Below, piece after piece: positions 44,735 to 57,769 of a DNA stretch of 64,000 nt. The stretch spans positions 1 to 64,000 of the forward strand of contig JAVTVY010018994.1 of NCBI GenBank assembly GCA_036873755.1. Reading direction: 5' to 3'. Origin of the DNA: Hanleya hanleyi. Taxonomy: Eukaryota; Mollusca; Polyplacophora; Lepidopleurida; Hanleyidae. The notes under the pieces were generated by a model. It worked only from the letters and a program-made list of their open reading frames with translations, was not told the origin of the DNA and made no database searches. The first letter of the stretch is position 1. Every line of letters begins with the position of its first letter. A program made the translations under genes and the position numbers.

Positions 44735-45228
44735 GCTGAAAAACACAATGGTCTTCGTTAGATTAGCAAACAGGGGAATCTTCAGCAGTAACAGTAGACA
44801 TTATAGCAAGGCTACCAGGTTCCATCATTGGGTAACAATTGGAATAGGTCGACTGCATGGGCAACCCATTCTATCTGGAAACCATGGATTGCGAAACCAT
44901 GGAAGCTGGTTGATATTTCTGCTACCACCTGCACTCCTCAGCCTATACGCCTACTGAGCGTTGGGTACCACCGCCAGAAATCTCACAACTGCAGTTGTGT
45001 ATTTCCACATGAAGCTAGTTTCCAGGGTTGGTCAATCCCTACCTAACTTCATTCCTCTACCATGGCCATGGAATTCCTCCACAGGGCTGCTACACTTGCA
45101 AGCATATCGGTACCCTACCACAGGTGTAACTCGGAAATCGCAACCTCCACGTTGCCAAACCTCTTTCCTTGCTACATCTACCTTGCTGTACTCCTGGATG
45201 CCTCGCCAACACCTGGTCATGATCGGCT
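44735..45228. other. spacer between pol and the extra ORF
   Basis: About 0.5 kb with only short frames in several readings. Nothing recognised. Confidence 0.4.
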
Positions 45229-48200
45229 TTTACTGTGATGAGTTACGCCCTGGAGTGCCTTGGGCCTTCAGAGAGTACCACCTGGGTGGGTGGGGGCCCT
45301 TGTAGATCATCAGTCTGTCTATGTATATAGCTTTAGGTTCCTTTCTGGCAGATTGTTTCACTAGATATGTTTCACTCACTTAGCAGTGAGCTTGGACATA
45401 CTCCGGGTTTTCGAGAAGGGTTGTATAACCAGACTGCTTGCCCTGCCTGCAGTGAACTATTCTTTGCTTTCAAGGCGTACTGTCTCTTTTGGTAGACTAC
45501 ACTCTGTATTAGTTGCTTTCTGGCCATTTCATGTACATTTACGAGTCTGTCCTGCAAGTCTGTTACATATCCATCTGGGTCCACTTCACTATATGTCATA
45601 GCTGGTGTCCCTATAACAGCTTGCATAGGCATCACATTCTCTCTACCAAGGACCATGAGATTGGGTGTCTTTTTCGTGCTAGACTATTTGAAAGCTCTGT
45701 ATGCCATCATTTCTAGGGGCAGGTATTCATCCCAAGATCGCTGAGCCTTGTCACAATACACGGTCAGCATCGTCGCAAGAGTACGGTTGTATCTCTCGAC
45801 ATTGGTTCTCCGATCAAATAGACCTTCATTGGGGCTTTATTTTGCCCCTTGGCTGTCTTTCTGGCTGTACACAAGTCGCAGTTTCTACAGTATGCTTCAA
45901 CGTCACTTTTCATACCAGGCCAATACAACGACTGTTTTATTCTCTCCAGGGTTTGTTCGGTGCCCAAGTGACCAGCTGTTGGCAAGTCATGATAGAATGT
46001 GAAGACATCAGCTCTAAGACTCCCAGGAACGACGAGTTGACTGAAAGATCGGCCACCCTCGAACCATTTACGATGAAGCATGCCCTCCAGTAATTCCAGC
46101 CTATCCCAGTGTCGCCATAGAGTTTTCACTTTGAAAGATAAATGTGAAATGTTCTCCCATACTGGTCTTCCAGATCCATCCTCGAGAGCTGCCTTGATCG
46201 GTCCTATATCTCCATCTTTCATTTGCTGCAGCTTGTTTTCATCTGAACTCCACCGTCAAGCAGAACGCTTTTCAGAGTGCCAGGGGGTGACCCTTTGCTT
46301 CTGGTTGTGACCCTCACAGCCTCAGTTGAACCATCCTTCGGTGCATCATTAATCTTCTCCTCTTCATTGTTCTGCTGCTGATGACTGCACACTTTACATG
46401 GGTGTCTCGATAGAGCATCTGCGTCTGCATGGCTACGCCCTGCCCTATGAACAACTTCCAAATGGTACGTCCCTAGTTTCTGCAACCAGCGAGCCACTTG
46501 TCCTGTGGGGTTCTTCAGGCTTCTTAACCAGCTGACTGCTGCATTATCAGTACGCACTGTGACCTTTTGCCCATAGAGATAAGAGTGGAAATGCCTCAAT
46601 GCTAGAACTACGGCCAGGAGTTCCTTTCGTGTAGTGCAGTACGAGCACTCGTGCTTGTTGAGAGACTTGCTCATGTATGCGAGAACTTTTTCTCCACCAT
46701 TCTGTACTTGTGAGAGGACTGCGCCTACTGCCTTATCACTAGCATCGGTGTCGAGGATAAACTGCATTCCGGGTAGAGGATAGCTCAGAATAGGAGGGGA
46801 GGATAGTGCCCTCTTCAGCTCTTCGAATGCTGCCTGACGTTCTTCAGTCCACTGGAATTTCACACCTTTCTCTGGCAGTTTATGTAATGGCCTGGCAATT
46901 GCTGCAAATCCCTTCACGTAACGACGATAGTAGGAACATAATCCAATGAAACTTCCCTTACAAGTTGTGGTGCTGGCCCGTCCTGTATAGCAGATACCTT
47001 TTCTGGGTCTGTCCGCACCCCGGATTCTTCCACTGTATGTCCTAAGAATTTCACCTGCTGTTGGCAAAATATACATTTAGACGGTTTCAGTTTCAGGTTA
47101 GCTTCTCAAAGTATATCGAAGACATGTTCAAGTCTCTTTAAACACTAAATGAACGTGGACGCTGGCACAATGATATCGTCAATGTACAGCAAGCACTCCT
47201 CCCACTGGAGACCCCTCAAGACGTCCTCCATGAGCTGTTCGAAGGTCGACGGGGCATTAAGCCCAAATGGAAAAAATTGTAAATTGATATAGGCCAAAAC
47301 TGGTGGCAAAGGCTGTTTTTCCTTGTCTTCTTCAGCAACCGCAATTTGCCAAAACCCGGAATTCAGGTCCATACAATTAAACCAACGTGCACCTGCAAGA
47401 GCATCCAGACAGTCATCTACCCGAGGAATTGGATAGGCGTTTTTCTCTGTAACATCATTCAGCTTTCGATAGACCAAACAAAATCGTGTGGACCCATCTT
47501 TCTTCTTGCATAACACAATAGGTGATGCCCAGGCGCTGCTTGATGGTTCAATGACACCCATCTCCAACATGCGCTTTATTTCCTCCCGCTCCGTCTCCCT
47601 TTTCGCTATAGGTTGACGTCTCGGATGTTGCTTGATAGGTACAGCAGACCCCGTGTTTATTCGATGTGCAGTTCTGTCAGTCCTCCCCAAATCATAAGAT
47701 CATTTAGCAAAAACCCCTTGATATCGAATCAGTAGTTCGGCCAATGATTCACTTTCATCCTCACTGAGATGTGCTATACTCGGAGTCCACAAGTCTTTTA
47801 TGTGTTCTGGCAATTCTTTTGACACAAGCTGCTTCTTTGCATTGCATTCAGCCGCCCGAATCTCTGAAGAATCCTCTACATCATAGAAGGACTGACACGT
47901 CACAAGCCTCATGCCAGAAGTCAGTGTCACTTGCACATTACTGTGGTTGACAACCTTAACAACCTGCTCCTTTCCCCTACAGTCGATAACTCCATTCACA
48001 AGACGTATCATCTTGTCCTTAAAGAGAGCTGGAGATGGCTCTAGTAATCCAGAACTTGATGCAATGGTATATCCACCCCTACCCAGGTTACACAGTGAGG
48101 AAGTATTGTTACTGTTTCACACACTTGTACCTGACACACCATCTCGGCATCATCCCCAATGCGACACTGTATATCCCCTTGTTCTGTTTCGAGTTTAAGG

Positions 48201-48655
48201 CACTTAGAGTCAATTGTAAAAACGTTTTTCAGGAGAAAGTCTTGGCCAATAATTCCCTTGGTGGTTATCTCACATACTATCATGGGCAGCTTATACCAGG
48301 TACCACCAAGCAACACAGAAAATTCAGCAGATCCCAGTATGGTTAACTTTTCCCCATTGACCCCTTGAATTGCGTAGGTTAATGACTGCAGCGGAGGTCT
48401 GGCATTTGGGTCTATTTCTTCAAATACACTGATGGATAATAAAGTTTTTGTTGGGCCACTGTCCACCAGAAAATCAACATCGATGTCACATCCTCTCAGA
48501 TGCCCAGATGTAAACAGTCCATTATCCCATTTACCTATTTTCTGCTCTGGCTGGCCGGTGCGGACTGTACCCTCTCGACCGTGGCCATAGGATGGGTATT
48601 CACTGGCACAGATAACCCCGCCAACCCCTGGCCTACTGGGCTGGCGGGTGTCCAT
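45229..48655 (-). pseudogene. pol: Gypsy pol (protease, RT, RNase H, integrase; broken)
   Basis: Protease at 48,655-48,041 has the FLVDSGPTKTLL active-site box and a later IIGQDFL. A stop (TGA at about 47,700) separates the linker from RT (47,690-47,145). The RT has WASPIVLCKKKDGSTRFC, FNCMDLNSGFWQI and YIDDII boxes, two stops just after, and shifts around motif B (residues missing near FPFGLNAPSTF). RNase H (about 46,850-46,400) has DTDASDKAVGAVLSQ, KELLAVV, RTDNAAVSWL and HADADALSR. The integrase zinc domain (about 46,010-45,850) has the HHCC pattern: H-x-GHLGTEQTLERI, then YCRNCDLC. The catalytic core between IGEP and the helix VERYNRTL is gone (junction near 45,802). The integrase C-terminus resumes, reading YLPLEMMAYR, then VWLYNPSRKPG and AIYIDRLMIYKGP, and ends near 45,229. 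Confidence 0.9.
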
Positions 48656-48659
48656 TTCC

Positions 48660-49591
48660 CTGTCGCTCAGTCCTAGCTTGACGCTGACATCTGTTGTAAA
48701 GTGGACACTCTCTAAAAAAAATGGTTTTGTGCATTGCAGATAAAACAGGATCTATCTCTCCTAGGACCCTCAGTTGATCTCTGTGTTTGCTGCCTATTAC
48801 CTTTTTCAAGTTGGTCCAGTCGACTGAGAATTGCTTTAAGAATTTCCGAGCTGTCCATCGGGATAGCTCTCATTCCACCAACTACTGGCCCTACTTGTCG
48901 GGACGCAGCTTTCTTTTTCTCTCCCAGAAGAGCCTCAAATCTTTCCACCACATCAACTGCTTCCATGATAGTCACACAGTCTCGATCGAAGCATCTCGTC
49001 TTCATGTCCACGGAAAGACATTTGTAGAATTGGTTAAGTGCCAGTACATCTTGTGCTTGATTATCCAATCTGGGATAAGCCTTAAGTGACATCTGGCGAA
49101 GACAGTCGCCCAATTCCGCAATGGCCTCAACTGGTTCACGACGTCGTGCCTCAAACATAGATAGCCATTTGTTCTGTTGCCGACCACTACCAACCCTTAC
49201 CCTTAGTCTTGTAGACAGTTTGTAGAAAGATCGCTTCTCTTCTACGAGGAAGATCTGATCCTTTCAAGTTTGTAGCCAACATCAATGCCTTTACCCTTAA
49301 AGTCCACTGGCCCAGTTCAGCGCAGTCTTCAAAATAAGCATAGTATTCTTCCCAATCTCCTCGTCCATCGTAGGGATCTGGCTTGACCCTTAGACCACGC
49401 AATCCCGTTCGTGTAAGCTGCTCACCCACAACTTCCTGGTCACTATCATTGTCATTTTCCTACACACCTCTTCTGTTTCGCCTAGGATCTGGAGAATTGG
49501 CATCTCCCCTACCATCATAACGTCGTGACTGGTCTTTATTCCCCAAATGACTCTGTTCTATTTCACTGTCAGAACTATCATGAATTTTCAT
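48660..49591 (-). pseudogene. gag: Gypsy gag with zinc knuckle (broken)
   Basis: A plausible start is the ATG at 49,591. The frame holds the sequence YDGRGD twice (about 49,515 and 49,365), with a TAG at 49,462-49,460 between them. A shift near 49,245 separates the capsid-like start (DWEEYYAYFEDCAELGQW) from the rest (MFEARRREPVEAIAELGD, CLRQMSLKAYP). The end has CFICNAQNHFF, where a T run of eight bases disrupts the knuckle: with two fewer T it would read as a standard C-x2-C-x4-H-x4-C. Gag forms the virus-like particle core and the knuckle binds RNA (family knowledge). Confidence 0.85.
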
Positions 49592-49759
49592 GTTGATGGC
49601 CTCAGGTGGTAATCTGAGCCTTACTTCTGGATCAGGGCTCTTCTCTGCTATAGTAATTTAGTCCTGGGAAACGTTCTGGTAATCCAACAGACAAGTAAAT
49701 AACCGTCACACGTGTGCTAGTCACAGGTTCGTATCACTGGATGCTATGAAATGTTAAGC

Positions 49760-49777
49760 ATCCCACTTCTGACACCA
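49760..49777 (-). other. primer binding site, tRNA-Leu type
   Basis: One base inside the 5' LTR, the minus strand reads TGGTGTCAGAAGTGGGAT. The plus strand, ATCCCACTTCTGACACCA, is the 3' end expected of a eukaryotic tRNA-Leu with a GTCAG acceptor stem plus CCA. Confidence 0.9.
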
Positions 49778-49778
49778 G

Positions 49779-51734
49779 TGTAATATATGCGCGTTTGTGT
49801 CCGTCTCCAATTATGGGATGAATAGATTGAACTCAGGTATAACATGTAAATGATGACTTAGTATCATGCCAGTATGAGAAGACCCAAAACTCGGTAACAG
49901 AATAGGCTCCAGTTGGTAGGTAACGGCTCCATGTCAGAATATTATCAACGCTAGGATATATCGAATCTGTACGTGTATATCAATGACGACTCAGTATGGG
50001 GAAACGATCACATCTATGTATAGCGATTCAGTACCAGTTCATGATCACATCTCCACGAGAGTGATCAAAAGCACGAACGAATCAACTCTGTATTTCCGTC
50101 ATATGTAGGATGTTCTTTATTGAGGATGTAGATATATATTGAATACACATATGGTATACACATTTCCTCAGCTTCAGACTCTCACAGGTTATGCCTAGCA
50201 GTTGTAATGACGACCTATGCTGCCCACTGCCCTAATGATGGAACCCAGTAGCACTGCTTCATATACTACTAACATACACACACATTCACTATATTCATGA
50301 GACTGTAAACTTCAAGGCTGTGTATGACATTTCCAATTAACTCTGGAAGTCGTATATCCAATCACAATTGAAGACAGATAAGAAGCATATGTGTGATGGG
50401 AGATAGCTGCTGTATCACAGATTAGCACAAATTATGTATATCCAAGATGTAATTTCCAGAAGTAATTCCCAATATTATTTGAATATGAAGTAATATTCCA
50501 CAGTATAAATATCCCAGGTATTCCTTTGAGGCTTATTGGATGATACGTACACGGCTGTAGCCAGCCAGCTATCTGCCATTACTGGGTTCTCGCTCTACTT
50601 TTATAGACTCCGGTTGGATTATCGTGTGATATGATTAGCCAATCAGAATGACGGAAATGGCTCTATCTCGAAAGGCTGGGCAAAAATAGAAACAGTGATA
50701 ACAAATTATAGCTGTAAATTTAGTTAACCAACATTTGTACATACGATTTCCTTAGCTAATAGTATATAAGGAATTTATTAAATTGGTTATAACTGCTCTA
50801 GTTTACTAGAAACGATCTTTTAATTTTGTCACAAAAACTAGTCCAGGCATGACATTTACGATCCTCACGCCACAGATTTCGGAGGTCACTTCACATGGCA
50901 AAATTCCTATAGCTCACACGATAATCCAGCAAGTGCCAGTAACCATGAACAACTGCAGACGTATTTAAAAAGCATGTAAATAATGTTTTTGATAACAGAT
51001 TGTCAACTCACAGTCAGAATTGTCCGGAACCAAAGTCAAATTTACCACGGGCAAAAACTACAGCAATCGGGTTACCAATGGTGTTGGCGAAGCCAAAGTT
51101 CATTACGCAAAATAGTTCCAAGTGAAACTTTTGTCCACGAGTGAATAACCACACAATATAACGTAATTATTTTCAGAACACTTAATTGAGAATACAAGAA
51201 TAACTAATTTCCATCGAATTCCTTAGGATGGCATGAATTTATGAATGTCAGTTTGACCCAGTTTCCTTCGCCAAACACAACATGGCCGCCCCGAGTGGCG
51301 GGCCAGAAAAACACAGTTCTGACACCTCGCTAATGTTGTGTCAGACGATTATAATACACAATGGATTTACGCTATGGTGATATATAAAATGCAGACAATG
51401 TCCGGGAACTCCAGTCTCTGTCCCAGGTAAGTATATCCCGACGAAAGTACCTCAACACAAGCTTATACAGGGTTGTCAGACACGTTGGCCACTCCCGGTA
51501 TGGGATGCCCTGACACAAAACATTTCGGCTCCTAAATTCCATTTATTCAGCGAACTCATTGTAAGATATAAAACAACACGTAGGCCCCTCCCTGTATGGG
51601 ACGCCTAGTCCATATGGTAAATCCCAAACCCAGAATCACAGTGAAATAACTGGGACAACGATCGGTAAACTTTGTACCAGTGAAAATATTTACACACAAA
51701 AAAGATCAAGGCATATAGGTCCACGTATATCACA
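49779..51734 (-). repeat. 5' LTR (right, 1,956 bp)
   Basis: Same ends and content as 40,946-42,883. Differences noted by eye include CGCG for CGTG near the tip, AGCGATTC for AACGATTC, an added TTTTATAGACTC-like stretch near 50,595, and a longer AAATCCCAAACCCAGAATC near 51,625. Confidence 0.95.
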
Positions 51735-51987
51735 GTATAATAACCCTACATGTATGATTATCATCTATGCAATCATTTCGATACCATACAATACTGTAGT
51801 TAGTGCTTCTCTTGCTGGTTCTGGTGTTTTGACAACCTGATTAAAACCAGACCTAAAAATAACTCTCCCCATCTGACATATCGCTGATTTAGATTTGAGT
51901 CCAACACTGCGGTTTCTGTGTTCGCTGACCTAGCTATCGACAGATCTGGGTCACATGATTATCATACCTCTTGTTGCGGAGGGGGGC

Positions 51988-52641
51988 ATTACAAGCGTCT
52001 GGTCCATCATTCATATTTCAGCCGTCGTTCATTAGAGGAATATCCGCGTCCATAATCCAAAGGCCTATTGCATATTCCATATAACAGTATTAGCACCAAA
52101 TTCAAAAAGACAAGGTGAGTGAGTGAGTAGGATTTAACGTCGTTTTCAACATTGTTTCAGTCATATCACGACGGTGCCTACATGTGCCAGAACACGAGAG
52201 TGTCCACAGTTCCTATTATTCTGGACACTGATCAGCCCAGCCAGTACAGCACCCGGTCACCCATCCAAGTATTGACCGAGCTCAACGCTGCTTAACTTTG
52301 GTGATCTGACGAGAACCGGTGTGCCAAAAAGACAATCATAGTATACATAAACATAGACTTGTTTCCTGCAAGAGAGAAGCGGTCAACAGTTTTCAATGAT
52401 ATTCTTAATCCATAATATTCGTTGTAAAGTCATCATCTAACGGATGATGTATCTCAGTCACGCTTTGATTGTGACTGTTCATATGAGTACCACGAGGATC
52501 TTGAAATACATGGGTTCATACGGCCCGTAGCCCCGGGTTAAGCGGAATAAGTTACGAAACGTAACGCCATAGATCTTGCACGCGACGCTCGTATTTTGCT
52601 ATCAGCATGCGATATGTATCGCCAAATTTGAAAAACTTTGG
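51988..52641 (-). mobile_element. Penelope-like 3' tail (copy d), split by a SINE
   Basis: ATTACAAGCGTCTGGTCC (end of tail) to CGCCAAATTTGAAAAACTTTG (last RT codons), minus strand. The clean SINE at 52,114-52,325 splits it. About 40 bases including the CATCATGATGTTCC part are missing near 52,400. Confidence 0.8.
52114..52325 (-). mobile_element. 5S rRNA-derived SINE with 10-bp target duplication
   Basis: Flanked by AAAAAGACAA at 52,104-52,113 and 52,326-52,335. Read on the minus strand, the head CAGATCACCAAAGTTAAGCA ... CAATACTTGGATGGGTGACC resembles the 5S gene internal promoter region. The tail ends GACGTTAAATCC then ACTCACTCACTC. Length is 212 bp. Confidence 0.85.
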
Positions 52642-53110
52642 CCTACGATAAAGAAAGTAAAACTTTTTTCCATATATTTTAGCTTGTTTCGTCAGATCAA
52701 TATATTATTCTCTTGAAACGAGGATGATGTTCGATTAACATATATATAATCTAGATATATCAAGAGACATTTCATAATGAATGTAACGTATCATAAATCA
52801 CAAAGCCCACCTGCCTCCCCCGATGCAGCTGGGGTCCGAGCTTGCGGTTTAGGCCCGTCTCATGTTGTGGATTGGGGGCGACAGGCGTACGATATGGAAT
52901 GTAAAACTCCTCTTCTCAAATATTTAGCTTGTTTCATCAGAGGAATATGTCATTCTCTATTAGATATGATGATGTTCGATTAACATAATAAAATTTAGAT
53001 ATATCGATCAATTGGAAAAGACATTGTTCTGTGCATAAAATCACGAGGGCAACCTATCTCCCCCGCATCAGCTGTGGTCTGAGCTTGACGTTTCAAAAAT
53101 ACACCCCACG
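52642..53110. repeat. 241-bp diverged tandem duplication
   Basis: TTAGCTTGTTTC(G/A)TCAGA, then GATGATGTTCGATTAACAT, then CCCCCG(A)TGCAGCTGGGGTC(C/T)GAGCTTG, recurs with an offset of about 241 bp (for example 52,818 and 53,060). Confidence 0.7.
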
Positions 53111-54740
53111 GTGGAGGAGAAGATATGTGATTGGTCAGCACTCAGAACAGGGAAATAAGTGTAATTCATTTTAGAAAACAATGGGATATTTCACTTTATC
53201 TGAATTCATTTACATATGTGTGTTGAGTTACAGTTTGGAATTTTCGCCATTTGAGCTTACCCCTCAAGACCCTCACCATTATCTTTTTATGGTAATCTTC
53301 TAAAATCCAGTGGTGGTCAAATCATTTACATAATAATTTTCCTGTATTCAGAAATGTTTTCTTTCCATTCTGCTTCTGAAATATTCTTGGAATGTTGCAA
53401 GCATTTCCCTAATCTACACAAAGAGCTCTACATGTTACATGCACTCAACGTCTTTCTGCTGGAAAGGTGACAGGGGAAATAACCACCACCATAACGACAA
53501 TATACATTCTCCATACAGTAGGTGGTATTGATTTGTAATGGCAAGTTATATGCAGAAGGATCGTAACTGTTAAGAAGAGTTAACCTCGTTCCCACAGCCG
53601 CGAACAGAAGTTCTTCCTGCAGCAATAGGATATATAGTGGCTATATTTAGGAAAGCGTGAAGTCCCCAGGAACCAGGTTTGCCACAAACCTGTTCTGTTT
53701 CTGTTTAGAAAAAGTCCGCCATTTTAAAAGCCATAAGGTGAAAGAATAGCAGACGACCCATTTGCAGTGATTCACGTAAATTAAATCTTCATTTTCTGTC
53801 GTACACTTGTCTACAGGATTATCTATCAATTCAGCCAGCTGTCAATGTCATCGCTGATAATTCGTCGGTCCGCCAATACATAGGATGCTTCCCGAAAGAA
53901 ATATGTGATTCGTCTGCAGCTTATATGCTGGCTATACACGAAGTACTCTTAAAGTTAATGGTCAGAGACTGACCCCCGACGAGCGCCTACTTTTGACAGG
54001 GGGGATTACTCTTATGATACAAATCGAGGAATCTCCATAAATCTTACCCTACAATAGGTATGAAGTTGATCAATCACCAGATCGATCAGTGTTTGATCAG
54101 CATTCTAGGCACAGCATTTGTATTGCATCAAGGAATAGCAGTCCTGCAGAGGATAGGGAGGAAAATGATCATACCCCTCCTCTGGATCTGCATTATTTTG
54201 ATAAACTAGCTTTGGTTTATCACTATAATTATGACATCGAGAAACCACCTCCAGACGCAGGAGACTAATGCCAAACTCGGCAAAAGCAATTAAGCCTAAG
54301 AAGTATTACACCATGCTTCCAGCTTCAGATGCTATAATAGGCTGATAATTATCTTTGAATGTTTGTGACATTTTGTGACCTCTTGCTGCTGTTGTTGCTG
54401 CTGTAGAAACGAGGTCCAATGGAGGTAACTTTGTTATACCAAATAATCAAGTTGAAAAAAGCTCGATCTCCTGCAAACAATACCATGGGCTTGGAATCGA
54501 TTTTTTTTAGCTCTGTTTATTTTTTTCTACAAATTCCAGTGGACTAGATTCTTTTCTATCACACAATGTTTTTAATTTTTCCAAATTTACTCTCTCCAGT
54601 ACATTTCTCAAGTTAAACATTAACCAACAGAAAACTTTTTAAAATTTTATTTCACTATTTGATTATAAATATCTATGATATGTAATAACTAAATAAAACA
54701 CGTTACCAGCTTCACCTGAATGTACTCGTTAAGAGGAATG
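53111..54740. other. non-coding, nothing recognised
   Basis: No supported gene. Short minus frames at 53,428-53,625 and 53,647-53,829 have no motif. Confidence 0.4.
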
Positions 54741-54744
54741 TGTG

Positions 54745-54860
54745 ATACTACAAGTATGGCTCTTCGCCATGGGACGGAACTTCAAAGAGTTAGTGGAATT
54801 ATTCCAACAGCCAATTTTACATTTAAATAGCCGCGTTTCAGTGCCTAAGGCTCTAGTTAA
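54745..54860. repeat. dispersed repeat, inverted partner at 11,305-11,440
   Basis: TTAGTGGAATTATTCCAACAG and GTTTCAGTGCCTAAGGCTCT are the reverse complement of words at 11.3-11.4 kb. Confidence 0.6.
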
Positions 54861-54869
54861 GATCTGGTT

Positions 54870-55800
54870 TTAATCAGATTGGGCTCAACACTACATGTAA
54901 AAATGTAGAGCATGGAATGAAATGGTAGTTATGCCGTTTTGGCGGATTATTTATACAAACAACACTTTTGAATGAGGTTTTGAACGGCTCTATTCACATT
55001 ATTTGCGTCTTTGTTCGTTTCTGTGTCTTTCCTGATTACAGTATGCTATCTCCTTCCTCACTATTCTGATCTGAGTCACTACATGAAAAACACAAGTTTC
55101 CCGTTCCAGAAACCGACCCATCATTATTTCAGGTCGAGTTTCTAAATATCGTCATCTTTCGCGTCAGGACATTCGCAACATTGGAACTTTTCTGAACATG
55201 TTGAGGATGAATCGTCTCGTAGTCGTGATATGATTGTTTGCCAGATAAGAACGATTTTTGGTAAATGGGTAGGCCTGAATATACAGACTGAATGCCTTGA
55301 CGGTTCAAATGTATTGCTCTTTTTCATTGAAACTATTCACGAAGAGAGTCCTGGATGTTAAACTGGTGGCGAATCATAGCAATAAAATCGATAATAATTA
55401 TGCACATGTATGGTTAGTATTGCAACAAAACTGGTATCTTGTATGAATTTCAATTAAACAGAATCTATGTTCTCGTAATGGACATCGGCCCGATGGCGGG
55501 CCAATGAGGGGTCTCGGGCTGATACCAGGTCCGATATGGAAATGGCTAAACAATATGTTTTTAATTATTGCAGCCCAAACTGTGTCCCGGAGGCTATTGT
55601 AACTGGAGCAGTATGTATCGCTCGATTATTTATGGATGCCATAAATGAGCTGAAATTTTCAGACGTTCCTCGAATCGTATGGGCATAATACTTGAATCCT
55701 AGGTGCAAAAGATCATGTGCAAAAGTTTAAAATGACGGCTATGAAGTGTCCTCGGAAAGTCCCGCTTTTTCTCTCCATGTTTTCTCATCTTTCTTGCCTG
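54870..55800. other. non-coding, nothing recognised
   Basis: No gene or clear repeat seen. Confidence 0.4.
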
Positions 55801-55859
55801 AAAGGACATAAAAGTAATTCTATTGCCAAAAATAATCAATCATTATCATATTAATTAGA

Positions 55860-56124
55860 ATTCGAGCGAAAGATCGAAAAATACAAAAGTGAAATATCAG
55901 TCCAAAGGTGGGTGAAAGAATGACTTCCTGGAAGATGAAGTCACTGTGACGTCACCATGGCAGTCATCTTGGATAGATACTTGTAGAGATTGATGTTCTG
56001 GTAGAGATTTAATCAACTACATAGTGGAACGTTTCAACTCACTAGTCGAGGGGTAACAAAAATAAATTGGGAGAATGGGCTGAAATGCCTGGGACATGCT
56101 CGAAATCACCCAGGCATGAAAGGG
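55860..56124. mobile_element. right half of an old TTAA-type MITE (copy 5)
   Basis: Matches the right half of copy 2 (GACGTCACCATGG, TTCTGGTAGAGATTT, then CCCAGGCATGAAAGGG at the tip), followed by TTAA at 56,125-56,128. The left half was not found. Confidence 0.6.
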
Positions 56125-56129
56125 TTAAG

Positions 56130-57765
56130 ATGATAAATGCAGCACAATGCTATAAACGATCGTATAAACGCCAACAAGTTTGCGATATTGTATATTGTAG
56201 CGACAAGAACCAAAAAACGTTGCCTTTGGCCTATTGACTCAATCCTGGAAAGAAGTCCATCAAATAAGAATAGAACGATTACATCGCCATGGGCGATACA
56301 CAGACCCGTACAGAAACTACGCAAAATCTGAATCGTAATGTTTGAAGAAAAACATCATCTTTTCAGATTTTTTTTAGATATGCTCGCCGTTTTATTCACG
56401 ACAAAGTGTATATCAATAAAGAAAATGTGAAGAATCGTGATTTAAGAAACAGCTATCTATTGGAACGCGTTTATTGTTCCCTTTGTAATTGATATTCTCA
56501 GTGAAGATATAAAATAAATACAAATTGGCAATTTAAGATACGCATCAGTCAGCAGGGTCACCGTACAACATTTCCAAGTCTATAATCTCAAGATTTTGTT
56601 TCAAAACTCCCGACAACGAAATCCATATCTGGTCAAACTAAGCATACATAAAAACGGCATCGGGACGCATATGATATAACATATTTGTAATAATCAACAT
56701 AGCATTATATACATTCGGATGTATATTTAAGTAAGAACTAGTATTTGACATATTTATTTCGTTCTGTAGAGGGCCAATATCGAACCACAGTAAAGAGTCG
56801 TTGATCGCATTTGTTACCGCTATCAGTGGGCAGCTTATTGCCCGCATTATACTTGCGTGAGAGCTCATATACTACACGTATGATAGGTTATATCAGCCTC
56901 TCCGATGGAGGAATACACCTTGTCTCACTTTATAACTTGATCAATTCGGCGAGGCCCGAATAAGAGCAAATTGTTCTATAGGTTACAAGGAACTGAATAT
57001 TCCTCCTATCTCCATGCGGGTTAAATACCCATATTCCAACCCAGAGGAGCAACTTTGCTTTGACTTCGTGTCAGCTGTGAATCCATATCATAGTTAAACC
57101 CCGACTCTGTGTCATAGCATGCATGAAATGGAACGATACTGTTGACCAGCAAATACTTAAGAAATGAAAAATCTCAATGGGCGCGACCATCTTTAAACAA
57201 TCCCGCACAAAATGATAATCGCAAAAGGGCTTGGAGAAATATCAACAGAACTTTGAAAATAGAAACTTTAGGTTTATGTCATTTTTTAAAATATCATTTA
57301 CGAAATTATATCCAGTTTCCAATCTAGCAGGCTGGTCTCAATTAATCCCGAACCAACTTTTATCCTAATATCTCTGTTGATAACATTTGCACTTGCCAAA
57401 AGTATTCACAAAATATATTACACAAAAATCAAGGCTGAGATCAGCTGAAATCCGCAGAATTGGACAAATTTCTCGGAGCGAAGTCGCGAATTGTTCAAAC
57501 TCTATGATGAATTGTTTTCCAGAAATAAACGTATTGAAATATAAAACTGTAGGAATCAAGTTATGGAATTTAAGCTACGAAGATAGTAAGGGATATTATC
57601 TGATAATGATGACCCCTGCAGTGTTTGTGTAAGACAAGTGTGATTTGCCAACTTAGAGGGTCTCTACTTAATTAGGCGAAACTTTTTCCACGCACAAAAC
57701 GAATGAATATGTATTCAGCAAAATAATTTCCACTGGAGAAAAAATCGATATAGTACTAAATTAAA
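56130..57765. other. non-coding, nothing recognised
   Basis: Several frames of 60-80 codons on both strands lack any motif. No repeat partner noticed. Confidence 0.4.
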
Positions 57766-57769
57766 TTAA

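Larger units (their letters stand above)
40946..51734 (-). mobile_element. Ty3/Gypsy LTR retrotransposon, structurally full length, defective
   Basis: A minus-strand element of 10.8 kb. Two LTRs start TGTAATATATG and end CGTATATCACA on the plus strand (TG...CA with an inverted tip). It is flanked by GTAT at 40,942-40,945 and 51,735-51,738. The order on the minus strand is LTR, tRNA-Leu primer site, gag with zinc knuckle, protease, RT, RNase H, integrase zinc domain, integrase C-terminus, an extra ORF, polypurine tract, LTR. Protease before RT and integrase after RNase H is the Ty3/Gypsy order. Several stops and frame changes, and loss of the integrase core, make it non-autonomous. By eye the LTRs differ at roughly 1.5-2% of positions plus two small indels. 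Confidence 0.95.

Noticed and set aside
52240..52325. 5S rRNA gene
   Set aside because: Only part of the 5S sequence is present, diverged and joined to a SINE body with target duplications.
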